This document shows positions 45,455 through 53,740 of a stretch of DNA of 64,000 nt, in pieces. Every line of letters starts with the position of its first letter. Within the stretch, counting starts at the first letter, position 1. The DNA lies in NCBI RefSeq assembly GCF_007991755.1, contig NZ_BJYY01000004.1, positions 34,231 through 98,230 on the forward strand, given 5' to 3'. The translations under genes were made by a program, and so were the position numbers. The notes under the pieces were generated by a model that saw only the letters and a list, made by a program, of their open reading frames with translations, ran no database searches and was not told where the DNA came from. This stretch comes from Cellulomonas aerilata. GTDB taxonomy: Bacteria > Actinomycetota > Actinomycetes > Actinomycetales > Cellulomonadaceae.

Positions 45455-47872
45455 GTGCGCAGGACCGACCACTACGTCCTGGTCGAGCGGGTCGACGCGG
45501 TCGAGACCACCGCCAAGGGTGTGCTGGCGACACTCGGGCGTGAGCGGCTGCGCGTGGACGTCGTCCGCGACGACGTCGTGCGCCTGAAGATCAGCCGCGG
45601 CGGGCAGCTCGACGAGGAGCCGACGTTCGCGGTGTGCGTCGACCCGCTCGCCCGGGACGTCGCGTTCGAGGTGGAGCACGGCGACGACGCCGTGCGCATC
45701 AGGACCTCCGCGCTCGTCGTGACGGTGTGGCTGGACCCGTTCCGGCTCGACGTGCACCGGACGGACGGCAGCCCCGTGGTCGAGACCGCACTGGACGACC
45801 ACGGCCGTCCCTGGGCGTACGCGACGCTCAACGACGCCTTCGTCCTGCGCCGGCGGTGCCGTCCCGAGGACGCGATCTTCGGGCTGGGGGAGAAGACGGG
45901 GCGCCTGAACCGGCGCGGGCGCGAGTTCACCCTGTGGAACACCGACGTGCTGGCGCCCACCGCGTCCGGCGAGTTCACCCGCGGCCTGGACCCGGCCGAC
46001 CCCCGCGCGGACAGCACCAGCACCGAGTTCGACCCGTACTACGTCTCCATCCCGTTCTTCTACCACCAGGCCTACCCGTCCGGGGCGATGGCCGGGTCGT
46101 TCCTCGACAACGGCTACCGCACCGAGTACGACTTCACGGCCCCGCACGAGTACGCCGTGCACGCGTCCGGCGGCCAGTACACCGAGTACGTCTTCGCCGG
46201 GCCCACCATGCCCGCGATCCTCGAGGCGTACACGGAGCTGACCGGCCGGACCGCACCTCCGCCGCTGTGGGCGCTGGGCTTCCACCAGTCCCGCTGGCAC
46301 GACTACACGCAGGACGCCGTGCAGAGGCTCGCTCGCCGGCACCGTGAGCTCGAGGTGCCGTGCGACGCGCTGTGGCTCGACATCGACTACATGGACGGGT
46401 ACCGGGTCTTCACCTGGGACGCCGAGCGGTTCCCGGACGTGCCGGGGATGCTCGCGTCGCTCGCCGACGAGGGCTTCCGCGTCATCACGATCGTCGACCC
46501 GGGCATCAAGCACGACCCCGGGTACGCCGTGTTCGACGACGCCGTCGCGCAGGACGTCCTGTGCCGCACCGAGGGCGGCGACCTCTACGTCGGGCAGGTG
46601 TGGCCGGGCAACACCGTGTTCCCCGACTTCGTCACCGAGGAGGCGCGGGCGTGGTGGGGCCGGCTCAACGCGGCGCACGTGCGCTCGGGCCTGGCCGGCA
46701 TCTGGAACGACATGAACGAGCCCGCGACCGGTCACATCGACCCGCTGCCCATGCGCTTCGGCCGGGGCGCGTACCCGCACGAGCGCTTCCACAACCAGTA
46801 CGCGCTGCTCATGGCCATGGGCACGACCCAGGGGCTGCTGGCCGAGATGCCGGACCGGCGCACGTTCGTGCTGTCCCGCGCGGGCTCGGCCGGCATCCAG
46901 CGGTACGCCGCCAACTGGATGGGCGACAACATGTCGCGCTGGGACCACCTGTGGCTGAGCATGCCGATGGCCGCGGGGTTCGGGATCTCGGGCCAGGCGT
47001 TCGTGGGCGCCGACATCGGCGGCTTCATGGGCGACTCGGGCCCCGAGCTGCTGCTGCGCTGGACGCAGTACGGCGCCCTGACCCCGTTCTGCCGCAACCA
47101 CTCGGTGAACACCGCCGTCGAGCAGTACGCGTGGGCGTACGGCGGCGCCGTGCTCGACGTCGTGCGCGACGCCGTGCGGCTGCGCTACCGGCTGCTGCCG
47201 TACCTGTACGCCGCGTTCCTGCGCGCGTCGGAGACCGGCGCCCCGGTGCAGCGTCCGCTGGTCTTCGACTTCGGTGACGACCTCGTGACCCGGGACCTGG
47301 ACGACGAGTACCTGCTCGGCCCGGACCTGCTCGTCGCGCCGGTCGTCGAGCCCGGCGTCACGGCCCGGCAGGTGTACCTGCCCGAGGGCGGCTGGTACGA
47401 CTGGCACACCGACGCCCCCGTGCCCGGTCGGCGCTTCGTGGTCGCGCCGGCGCCCATGGACCGGATCCCGCTGTACGCGCGGGCCGGCGCCGTCATCCCG
47501 GGCTGGACGCAGGCCCCGGCCTCGACGTCGGGGTACCACCCGGTCGAGGTGGAGCTGCACCTGTTCGTCCCGACGCGGGACGGCACGCACGTCTCGTTCC
47601 TGCAGGAGGACGACGGGCTGACCTTCGCGGCGCTCAGGGGCGCGCGGTACCGCACGACCTTCACCGTGACCCGCGCCGGCGCCGAGGTGACGATGCGCGG
47701 GGACGTCGTGGGGGACGGGTACCCCGAGTTCGCGCGCACCGCGTTCCACCTCGTCGTGCACGGCGGCCAGCCGGCGACCGTGCACCTCGACGGGGTCGAG
47801 GTCCACGCCGACGCCGGCCGCTTCGTGCTGCCGAACAGCGGCCAGGGCTTCGTGGTGCGCCTGGAGCTCTGA
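45455..47872 (+). CDS. Glycoside hydrolase family 31 alpha-glucosidase
   Basis: An 805-residue GH31 enzyme. It has an N-terminal beta-sandwich (about 1-235), then a TIM barrel with LWLDIDYMDGYRVFTWD, nucleophile Asp419 in IWNDMNEPA, and acid/base Asp491 in NWMGDNMSRWDHLWLS. Further segments are DIGGFMGDSGPELLLRW and PFCRNHS, followed by C-terminal beta domains. It lacks a signal peptide, so it should cleave imported malto- or isomalto-oligosaccharides, or other alpha-glucosides, in the cytoplasm. GTG 45455 (VRRTDHYVL) is the most upstream credible start. A secreted GH13 amylase is encoded 1.1 kb downstream, which suggests joint use on starch-like glucans. Confidence 0.93.
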   Translation: MRRTDHYVLVERVDAVETTAKGVLATLGRERLRVDVVRDDVVRLKISRGGQLDEEPTFAVCVDPLARDVAFEVEHGDDAVRIRTSALVVTVWLDPFRLDVHRTDGSPVVETALDDHGRPWAYATLNDAFVLRRRCRPEDAIFGLGEKTGRLNRRGREFTLWNTDVLAPTASGEFTRGLDPADPRADSTSTEFDPYYVSIPFFYHQAYPSGAMAGSFLDNGYRTEYDFTAPHEYAVHASGGQYTEYVFAGPTMPAILEAYTELTGRTAPPPLWALGFHQSRWHDYTQDAVQRLARRHRELEVPCDALWLDIDYMDGYRVFTWDAERFPDVPGMLASLADEGFRVITIVDPGIKHDPGYAVFDDAVAQDVLCRTEGGDLYVGQVWPGNTVFPDFVTEEARAWWGRLNAAHVRSGLAGIWNDMNEPATGHIDPLPMRFGRGAYPHERFHNQYALLMAMGTTQGLLAEMPDRRTFVLSRAGSAGIQRYAANWMGDNMSRWDHLWLSMPMAAGFGISGQAFVGADIGGFMGDSGPELLLRWTQYGALTPFCRNHSVNTAVEQYAWAYGGAVLDVVRDAVRLRYRLLPYLYAAFLRASETGAPVQRPLVFDFGDDLVTRDLDDEYLLGPDLLVAPVVEPGVTARQVYLPEGGWYDWHTDAPVPGRRFVVAPAPMDRIPLYARAGAVIPGWTQAPASTSGYHPVEVELHLFVPTRDGTHVSFLQEDDGLTFAALRGARYRTTFTVTRAGAEVTMRGDVVGDGYPEFARTAFHLVVHGGQPATVHLDGVEVHADAGRFVLPNSGQGFVVRLEL

Positions 47873-47890
47873 CGGCCCTCAGGACCCCGG

Positions 47891-48274
47891 TCAGCCGGCT
47901 GCGGTCTGCCAGAGCCCGACGACGTTGCCCTCGCTGTCCTCGACGTAGGCCGTGAAACCCATGTCGCCGACCGCGCGGCGACCCGCGACGGTGGAGCCAC
48001 CGGCCCGCTCGACGGCGACCAGGGTGGCGTCGATGTCGTCCACGTCGACGACCACGACCGTCCCCGGGGCGGCGGCGGGCCGGGGGAGCAGGCCCCCGTT
48101 GACGTAGCCGGGCTCGGTGGGTCGCCCGTCCTGCGTCACCGGTCCGGTCGTGACCACGGTGTACTCCATCTCGGGCATCGGCATCAGGCTCCAGCCGAAC
48201 GCCTCGGAGTAGAACTTCTGCGCCCGCTCGCCGTCGTCGTACGGCAGCTCGAAGTGGACGACTCGTGCGCTCAT
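47891..48274 (-). CDS. VOC-superfamily (glyoxalase/dioxygenase-like) protein
   Basis: A 127-residue protein with the paired beta-alpha-beta-beta-beta modules of vicinal-oxygen-chelate proteins: VVHFELPYDDGERAQKFYSEAFGW in the first half and TVVVVDVDDIDATLVAVERAG...FTAYVEDSEGNVVGLWQ in the second. Conserved His and Glu positions could bind metal. It may act in glyoxalase-, resistance- or PhnB-like roles; no specificity is evident. ATG 48274 is preceded by GGGGAGGA. It converges on the GH31 gene with an 18-base gap. Confidence 0.87.
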   Translation of the reverse strand: MSARVVHFELPYDDGERAQKFYSEAFGWSLMPMPEMEYTVVTTGPVTQDGRPTEPGYVNGGLLPRPAAAPGTVVVVDVDDIDATLVAVERAGGSTVAGRRAVGDMGFTAYVEDSEGNVVGLWQTAAG

Positions 48275-48547
48275 GACGGTCTCCTCCCCGACAGGGCCGG
48301 GCCCCCGCGGCGCGGCCCGAGGACGGTCTACCGCCCGCCCGAGCGGGTCCACAAGGGGTCGACCGGTCGTTCAGCCGGCGCTGCTCGTCCGGGTCGCCGG
48401 GGTCCCTCACGGATCCGTCGGTCGCGCCGCTTCCTGGCTCCCGGCGCCGGACGGGCGCGGCAGCCTGCGGGTCCTGCTGGTGCCGCCGGGGCCGGTGCTG
48501 GCACCGGCCCGACCGCCGGTGCCACGCTGGCGGTGGAGGTGGTCACG

Positions 48548-48931
48548 ATGGTCGTCGAGCTCGACGAGCTGCTCGTGCCGGACGTCGCCGGGTGGCGCGC
48601 CTGGCTGCTGGAGCACCACGAGGCGTCGCCGGGGGTGTGGCTGGTGCTGCACAAGAAGGGCGGTGACGTGACCTCGCTCGCCTACCCGGCCGCGGTCGAG
48701 GAGGCGCTGTGCTTCGGCTGGATCGACGGGCAGGCACGCCGCCGGGACGACGGGAGCTCGTTCCTGCGGATGACGCCGCGCCGGCCCCGCAGCGTCTGGT
48801 CGCCCAGCAACGTCGAGCGCGTGGCCCGGCTGGAACGCGAGGGCCGGATGCACGGGTCCGGGCGCGCGGCCGTGCGGGCGGCGCAGTCCGACGGTCGCTG
48901 GGCGCGCGCGACGGCGACCCCACCCGACTGA
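48548..48931 (+). CDS. YdeI-family protein, C-terminally truncated
   Basis: A 127-residue protein with the N-terminal YdeI/OmpD-associated signature: GWRAWLLEHHEASPGVWLVLHKKGG, then EEALCFGWIDGQARRRDD, then RMTPRRPRSVWSPSNVERV. Family members I know run to about 190 residues with a further helical domain. Here the frame stops after DGRWARATATPPD, just before a terminator hairpin. The start ATG 48548 lacks a strong ribosome site, and GTG 48533 is an alternative. It may be a functional short form or a decaying gene. Function is unknown in any case. Confidence 0.72.
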   Translation: MVVELDELLVPDVAGWRAWLLEHHEASPGVWLVLHKKGGDVTSLAYPAAVEEALCFGWIDGQARRRDDGSSFLRMTPRRPRSVWSPSNVERVARLEREGRMHGSGRAAVRAAQSDGRWARATATPPD

Positions 48932-48970
48932 CGACGCCCGCCGCCCCCGGTGGGAGCGGCGGGCGTCGTC
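48930..48970. terminator. Strong bidirectional terminator
   Basis: GACGACGCCCGCCGC (48930-48944) and GCGGCGGGCGTCGTC (48956-48970) form a perfect 15-bp stem around an 11-base loop, between the convergent YdeI-type and amylase genes. Confidence 0.8.
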
Positions 48971-48982
48971 GGAGGCCGCAGG

Positions 48983-51766
48983 TCAGCCGATGGGCGTGAC
49001 CGCGTGCGTGATGAGGTGCGTCGTGTGGTCGTACGTGAACGTGACCCTGCTCCTCCCGGTCAGCTCCAGCCGCACGTTGGCGCCGTCGAAGGCGCCGCCG
49101 GCGCCGTAGTTGACGGCCCAGGTGCCGTTCAGTGCGGCCTTGTACTCGTACGCGGCGCCGCTCGGCTGCGGTGACAGCTCGGCCGTCAGCGTCCATACGC
49201 CGGTCACCGGGTCGAAGGTCGCCATCGCGTTCGTGCACGACGGCTGCCAGTCCTCCGAGCAGCCCAGCTCCGTGTCGAAGCTGCCCGCGAAGGTCACGCT
49301 CGCCGGCTGCGGCGGCAGCCCGACGGTCACGGTCCGCACCGCGCTCGTCGACGTCACGCCGGCGTCGGTCAGCACGGCCCGGTACTGCAGGGTCGTGCCG
49401 TCCGGGATCGCCGCGATGTCGTCGCGAGCGGTGTAGGCGGGGGAGGAGTCGTCGGTCCGCAGCACGGTCCACTCCCCGTCCCCGACGCGTCGCTCGACGG
49501 TGACGACGTGCGAGCCCCGCTCCGGGTCGGCGAACGCCTGCACGTCGACGGAGCGACGGACTAGCGCGCCCTCCGCCGGCACCTGGATCGTCAGGCGCGG
49601 CGCCGGGACGCTCGCCGAGGCCACGGCGCTGGTCCGGGAGTGTCGCGCGTTGTCCAGCACCACAGCCCGGTACTCCACCGCGGTGCCCGTCGCCAGGGCC
49701 GAGACGTCGTGGAACACCTGGTACGGCGCGGTGTCGTCGGTGCCGATCGAGGTCCAGTCACCACCGGCCGACCGAGCCTGGAACGTGACCTCGTAGAACG
49801 AGTCACCGGCGACCTGGGCCATGACGTGCATGCGGCTGCCGGACTGCTCCGAGACGGTGGGGGTCGCCAGCGTGACTGCGGGCGCCGCCTTCGACCGCTC
49901 CACCGTGGCGTTGGACCGGTACACGACCGCCGACAGGGCGGGCACCGTCACGGTCACCTCGCCGTCCGACCCGCTGCGCAGGCGCCTCTCGCCGTCGCCG
50001 TAGACCCGCAGGAAGCTGCTGCGGCCGACCCAGGTCGGCACGGTGACGGTCTGCTCCTGCTCGCTGTTGTTCAGCGCGACGAGGAACTCGCGCTGCTGGC
50101 CGGAGTCGATCCGGGAGAAGGCGTACACACCCGGGCCCTCGGACGCGTAGCGGTTCTGGTGGGCGCCGTCGCGCAGCGCCGGGTACCTCGTCGTCACCGC
50201 GGCGAGCTCGCCGATCGTGCGGTAGAGCACGTGCGAGGGGTCGAAGTTCGACCGCGCGTGCGTGGCGTCGGTGCCGAGCAGGTCGTCGTCGAGGTACTCG
50301 GGCACCTGGCTCGCGAACATCGTCTGACGCGCGAGCTGGTCGCCGCCCGTCCCGGTGAATCCCTGCTCGTCGCCGTAGTAGATCACCGGGTTCCCGCGGG
50401 AGAGGTACATGAGCTCGTGGGCGAGGCGGTCGCGGGCGACCCACTCGTCGTCCCCGTTGCCGGCGGCGGCCGGGTTGTCCGCCACGATCATCTGACCGAT
50501 GCGTCCCATGTCGTGGTTCCCGAGGAACGTCGGCAGCTGGTACACGTTGGAGTCGGCGTCGGTGTACCAGTCGTCGGCCGCGAAGAAGTCCCTCAGCGAC
50601 GAGGCCGGGGCGCCCTGCGAGGCGAAGCCGCGAGCCGCCGCCTGGAACGGGAAGTCCAGCACCGCCTGCATCTGGTTCCGCGTGGTGAACGACGACGTGA
50701 ACGGCCGGGAGGTGTCGAACACCTCCCCGAACATGAAGAACTCGTCCTTGCCCTGCTCGTGCGCGAACTGCAGCACCTCGGGCCCGAACCGCTGCCAGAA
50801 CGCGTCGTCGACGTGCTTCATCGTGTCGATGCGGAACCCGTCGACGCCGAAGTCGGCGATCCAGGTCTTGTAGATGTCGATCATCCCGTCGACCACGCGC
50901 GGGTGCTCCGTGAAGAGGTCGTCCAGCCCGAAGAAGTCGCCGTAGTAGGCGTCCTCACCGACGAAGCTGGTGTTGCCGCGGTTGTGGTAGAGCGTCGGGT
51001 CGTTGAGCCAGCCCGGGACCTTGAGGTCCTCCTCGCCCGGCTCGAGGACCGGCACGTACGGGAACGACACCTGCGGGTCGAGGTCGGGGAACTCGTCCGT
51101 CCCGGCGAGGTCGCGGTCGTCGAACGGCGTGCCGTCCGCCGTCCGGTAGGGGACCGCGTCCTTGGAGACGTATCCCTCGCGCGGCGCGCTCTCGTACCCG
51201 ATCACGTCCGCGGTGTGGTTCGTGATGATGTCGAAGTAGACCTTCATCCCGCGCCCGTGCGCCTCGTCCACCAGGGCCGCCAGGTCGGCGTTGGAGCCGA
51301 GGTGCGGGTCGATCTGGGTGAAGTCGGTGATCCAGTACCCGTGGTAGCCGGCGGAGAGGTCCTCGGGCTGCACGGCCTTGTTCTTGAAGCTCGGGGTGAG
51401 CCAGATCGACGTCGTGCCCAGTCCCTCGATGTAGTCGAGGTTGGCGAGGATGCCCTGGAGGTCACCGCCCTGGTAGAAGCCCCGGTGCTCGGGGTCGAAG
51501 CCGGAGACCATGGGGTCCGGCCCGAGGCCGCCCTGGTCGTTGCCGGGGTCGCCGTTGGCGAACCGGTCGGCCATCACGAAGTAGAAGCTCTCGTCGGTGA
51601 CGGGGGCGCGCAGCGCGTGCTGCGCGCCGTCCCGGTCCTGCTCCCGGTCCAGGTGCGGCAGGGTGGTCGCCCCGCTCACCCCCGGGACCGACACCAGGCA
51701 GGCGGTCAGGGCACTGGAGATCAGAACGGTCGCGGCACGGCGCGTGGACATCCCGGGGCGGGACAT
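48983..51766 (-). CDS. Secreted GH13 alpha-amylase-type glycosidase with C-terminal beta domains
   Basis: A 927-residue exported enzyme. The signal peptide spans about 1-33 (AATVLISSALTACLVSVPGVSGA). The GH13 barrel (about 55-560) contains DIITNHTAD, GFRIDTMKHV with nucleophile Asp314, FFMFGEVFD with the acid/base Glu, and PTFLGNHDMGR with the third Asp. A C-sheet domain follows (VYAFSRIDSGQQREFLVALNN). Two Ig-like modules span about 640-830. A C-terminal X25-like module starts ASVTFAGSFDTELGCSEDWQPSC and resembles pullulanase-type modules. It hydrolyses starch-like glucans outside the cell. AAGGAGG precedes ATG 51766. It probably feeds the GH31 glucosidase. Confidence 0.92.
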   Translation of the reverse strand: MSRPGMSTRRAATVLISSALTACLVSVPGVSGATTLPHLDREQDRDGAQHALRAPVTDESFYFVMADRFANGDPGNDQGGLGPDPMVSGFDPEHRGFYQGGDLQGILANLDYIEGLGTTSIWLTPSFKNKAVQPEDLSAGYHGYWITDFTQIDPHLGSNADLAALVDEAHGRGMKVYFDIITNHTADVIGYESAPREGYVSKDAVPYRTADGTPFDDRDLAGTDEFPDLDPQVSFPYVPVLEPGEEDLKVPGWLNDPTLYHNRGNTSFVGEDAYYGDFFGLDDLFTEHPRVVDGMIDIYKTWIADFGVDGFRIDTMKHVDDAFWQRFGPEVLQFAHEQGKDEFFMFGEVFDTSRPFTSSFTTRNQMQAVLDFPFQAAARGFASQGAPASSLRDFFAADDWYTDADSNVYQLPTFLGNHDMGRIGQMIVADNPAAAGNGDDEWVARDRLAHELMYLSRGNPVIYYGDEQGFTGTGGDQLARQTMFASQVPEYLDDDLLGTDATHARSNFDPSHVLYRTIGELAAVTTRYPALRDGAHQNRYASEGPGVYAFSRIDSGQQREFLVALNNSEQEQTVTVPTWVGRSSFLRVYGDGERRLRSGSDGEVTVTVPALSAVVYRSNATVERSKAAPAVTLATPTVSEQSGSRMHVMAQVAGDSFYEVTFQARSAGGDWTSIGTDDTAPYQVFHDVSALATGTAVEYRAVVLDNARHSRTSAVASASVPAPRLTIQVPAEGALVRRSVDVQAFADPERGSHVVTVERRVGDGEWTVLRTDDSSPAYTARDDIAAIPDGTTLQYRAVLTDAGVTSTSAVRTVTVGLPPQPASVTFAGSFDTELGCSEDWQPSCTNAMATFDPVTGVWTLTAELSPQPSGAAYEYKAALNGTWAVNYGAGGAFDGANVRLELTGRSRVTFTYDHTTHLITHAVTPIG

Positions 51767-51943
51767 AGGGCCTCCTTCGTCGCAGGCCTGGCCAACCTAT
51801 CCGGGGCCACCGACACGGGACAGCCCGAGCCGCGCGCGGCCGACGGCGGCACGTTGTCGCCCGCCTGCACCGCCCGGCCGGACCGTGGCGACGGACCACC
51901 CGCGGGCACGGGTCCGGAGGTCGTCCCGCACCGGGGGTCGGCG

Positions 51944-52672
51944 TCAGGCGGCCCGGCCGGTCCCCTCGCTGCGCGTGGACGGGTCCTCGCCGACGCGCAG
52001 GAACGGCAGCCGCTCGATGCGGTGCGCCACGGTGGTCAGCCCGTGGCTCGCCGCGCGCAGTGCCGGCTTCGCGCGGACCGGTCCCCGGCGCCCGGCGAGG
52101 TCGACGACGTCCCGCAGGCGGTCCACCACGGACAGGGGCGCCGCGGCGAGCACGTTGCCCGGTGGGCGGCGCGCGACGACCGGGTGCGCGCGGGTGGGGG
52201 CGACCCGACGGACCAGCTCCCAGTAGACGCCGAGCCGGCGCAGCCGGGCACGGTCGAGCGTGGCTTGCAGCCGCGGGAACAGCTCGTCCTCCTCGTCGCG
52301 CACGTCCTCGCGCAGCACCTCCACGAGGCGGTCGACGACGGCGGCGCGCTCCGGGGTGCCGTGCGTCAGCCCCTCCAGCCGGCTGACCAGCTCGTTGACC
52401 TCCTGGTGCTCCTGCTCCACCGCGAGGGTCAGCTCGCCACCGTCGGGCAGGTGCCGGCGCATGACCGGCCACAGCACGGACTCCTCGGCGAACGCGTGCG
52501 GGAACACCAGCCGGTAGAGGCGCTGCAGCACCGCGTCCTGCGCCGCGCCGGTCGTGCCCCCCAGCCGCCGCAGCAGCCGGTCCAGCTCGATGTGGTCGGC
52601 CCTCTGCCGGGTGAGCACGCTGAGCCGCCCACCCAGCTCGGCCTCGGTCTGGTGCGCGATCGACCGCTGCAC
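51944..52672 (-). CDS. Hemerythrin HHE-domain protein
   Basis: A 242-residue protein with an N-terminal helical bundle (about 15-150) carrying hemerythrin-type His/Glu motifs: TRQRADHIELDRLL, VFPHAFAEESVLWPVM, VEQEHQEVNELV, and DVRDEEDELFPRLQ. These would bind a di-iron centre for oxygen, nitric oxide or redox sensing. The C-terminal about 90 residues are basic and Pro/Arg-rich with no domain. GTG 52672 is chosen because GGAGG lies just upstream; the frame is open further. It is monocistronic between amylase and methyltransferase genes. Confidence 0.85.
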   Translation of the reverse strand: MQRSIAHQTEAELGGRLSVLTRQRADHIELDRLLRRLGGTTGAAQDAVLQRLYRLVFPHAFAEESVLWPVMRRHLPDGGELTLAVEQEHQEVNELVSRLEGLTHGTPERAAVVDRLVEVLREDVRDEEDELFPRLQATLDRARLRRLGVYWELVRRVAPTRAHPVVARRPPGNVLAAAPLSVVDRLRDVVDLAGRRGPVRAKPALRAASHGLTTVAHRIERLPFLRVGEDPSTRSEGTGRAA

Positions 52673-52760
52673 GTCTCCACCTCCGTCGTCCCGGGTCACC
52701 CGCACGACCGTAGGTCGCCGCGGCGGGGGGCGCGCGTCAGGTGCGGCGAGCCCGGTCCCG

Positions 52761-53687
52761 TCACCCCTGGCGACCCAGGACGACGGTGCCCGCCAGGTCG
52801 TCGTCGCGCACGACGCGGGGCACCAGACCGCCGCGGCGGAACACCGCGGCGAGGTCCGGGGCCTGCCGCTCGCTCGTCTCGACCAGCAGGTGGCCCTCCG
52901 GCGCGAGCCACCGGCGCGCGCAGGCCACCACCCGACGTGCGACGTCGAGCCCGTCGGCGCCCCCGTCGAGCGCGACGCGCGGCTCGTGCGTGCGCGCCTC
53001 GGGCGGCATCGTCGCGATGGCCGCGGTGGGCACGTAGGGGGCGTTGACGACCAGGACGTCCACGCGTCCGCGCAGCGACGCCGGCAGCGCGGCGTCCAGG
53101 TCGCCCGCGTGCACCGCGCCCCCGACCGGCTCGACGTTGCGACGGGCGCAGCGCACCGCGACCGCGTCGACGTCGGCGGCGTGCAGCTCCAGCGGCCCGG
53201 CGGTCACCGCCAGCGCGGTCCCGATCGCCCCGGAGCCGCAGCACAGGTCCACGACGACCGGTACGCGGGGGCCGGCGACCGTGGCATCCGGAGCGGGCGT
53301 GGCGGTGCCGGTGGGCGTGGCGGTGCCGTTGGGCGTGGCGGTGCCGGGAGCAGCGAGGCCGGCGGTGGCGGCACGCAGCAGCGCGGCGGCCTCCCGCACC
53401 AGCACCTCGGTGCGACGCCGCGGGACGAACACGCCGGGCTCCACGGCGATCCGCAGCCCGCAGAATTCGACCCAGCCGAGCACGTGCTCCAGCGGCTCGC
53501 CGGCGACCCGGCGGCCGACCAGGCGGTCGAGGGCCCCGGCGCCGTCGGGGTCGCCGGCGGCCGCGAGCAGCAGCGCGGCCTCCTCCTCGGCGAACACGCA
53601 CCCCGCCGCGCGCAGCCGCGCGACGACGTCGTCGGCCCGGGGGTCGCCCGGAGGGTCGGCGACGGGACCGGTCGGGGACGAGGGCAC
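52761..53687 (-). CDS. PrmC-related protein N5-glutamine methyltransferase
   Basis: A 308-residue methyltransferase with the HemK-type N-terminal helical domain (about 1-75), a link FCGLRIAVEPGVFVPRRRTE, and a SAM domain with VVVDLCCGSGAIGTALA. The active-site motif is VNAPYVPT in place of NPPY, as in the PrmC-related subgroup of uncertain substrate. Between the two domains a Thr/Pro/Gly/Ala stretch is encoded by three 18-bp tandem repeats (53295-53348). GTG 53687 is preceded by GGGAGG. The SulP transporter gene ends 53 bases upstream on the same strand, so the two may form one unit. Confidence 0.85.
   Translation of the reverse strand: MPSSPTGPVADPPGDPRADDVVARLRAAGCVFAEEEAALLLAAAGDPDGAGALDRLVGRRVAGEPLEHVLGWVEFCGLRIAVEPGVFVPRRRTEVLVREAAALLRAATAGLAAPGTATPNGTATPTGTATPAPDATVAGPRVPVVVDLCCGSGAIGTALAVTAGPLELHAADVDAVAVRCARRNVEPVGGAVHAGDLDAALPASLRGRVDVLVVNAPYVPTAAIATMPPEARTHEPRVALDGGADGLDVARRVVACARRWLAPEGHLLVETSERQAPDLAAVFRRGGLVPRVVRDDDLAGTVVLGRQG
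53295..53348. repeat. Three 18-bp tandem repeats inside the PrmC-related gene
   Basis: Units at 53295-53312, 53313-53330 and 53331-53348 all read GGGCGTGGCGGTGCCG plus two variable bases. They encode a GTATPx-type hexapeptide repeat in the interdomain loop. Confidence 0.8.
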
Positions 53688-53740
53688 CGGACGACCTCCC
53701 GGGTCGGGCCAGGGCGAAGGACGGGACGGGCCCGGCCCGG

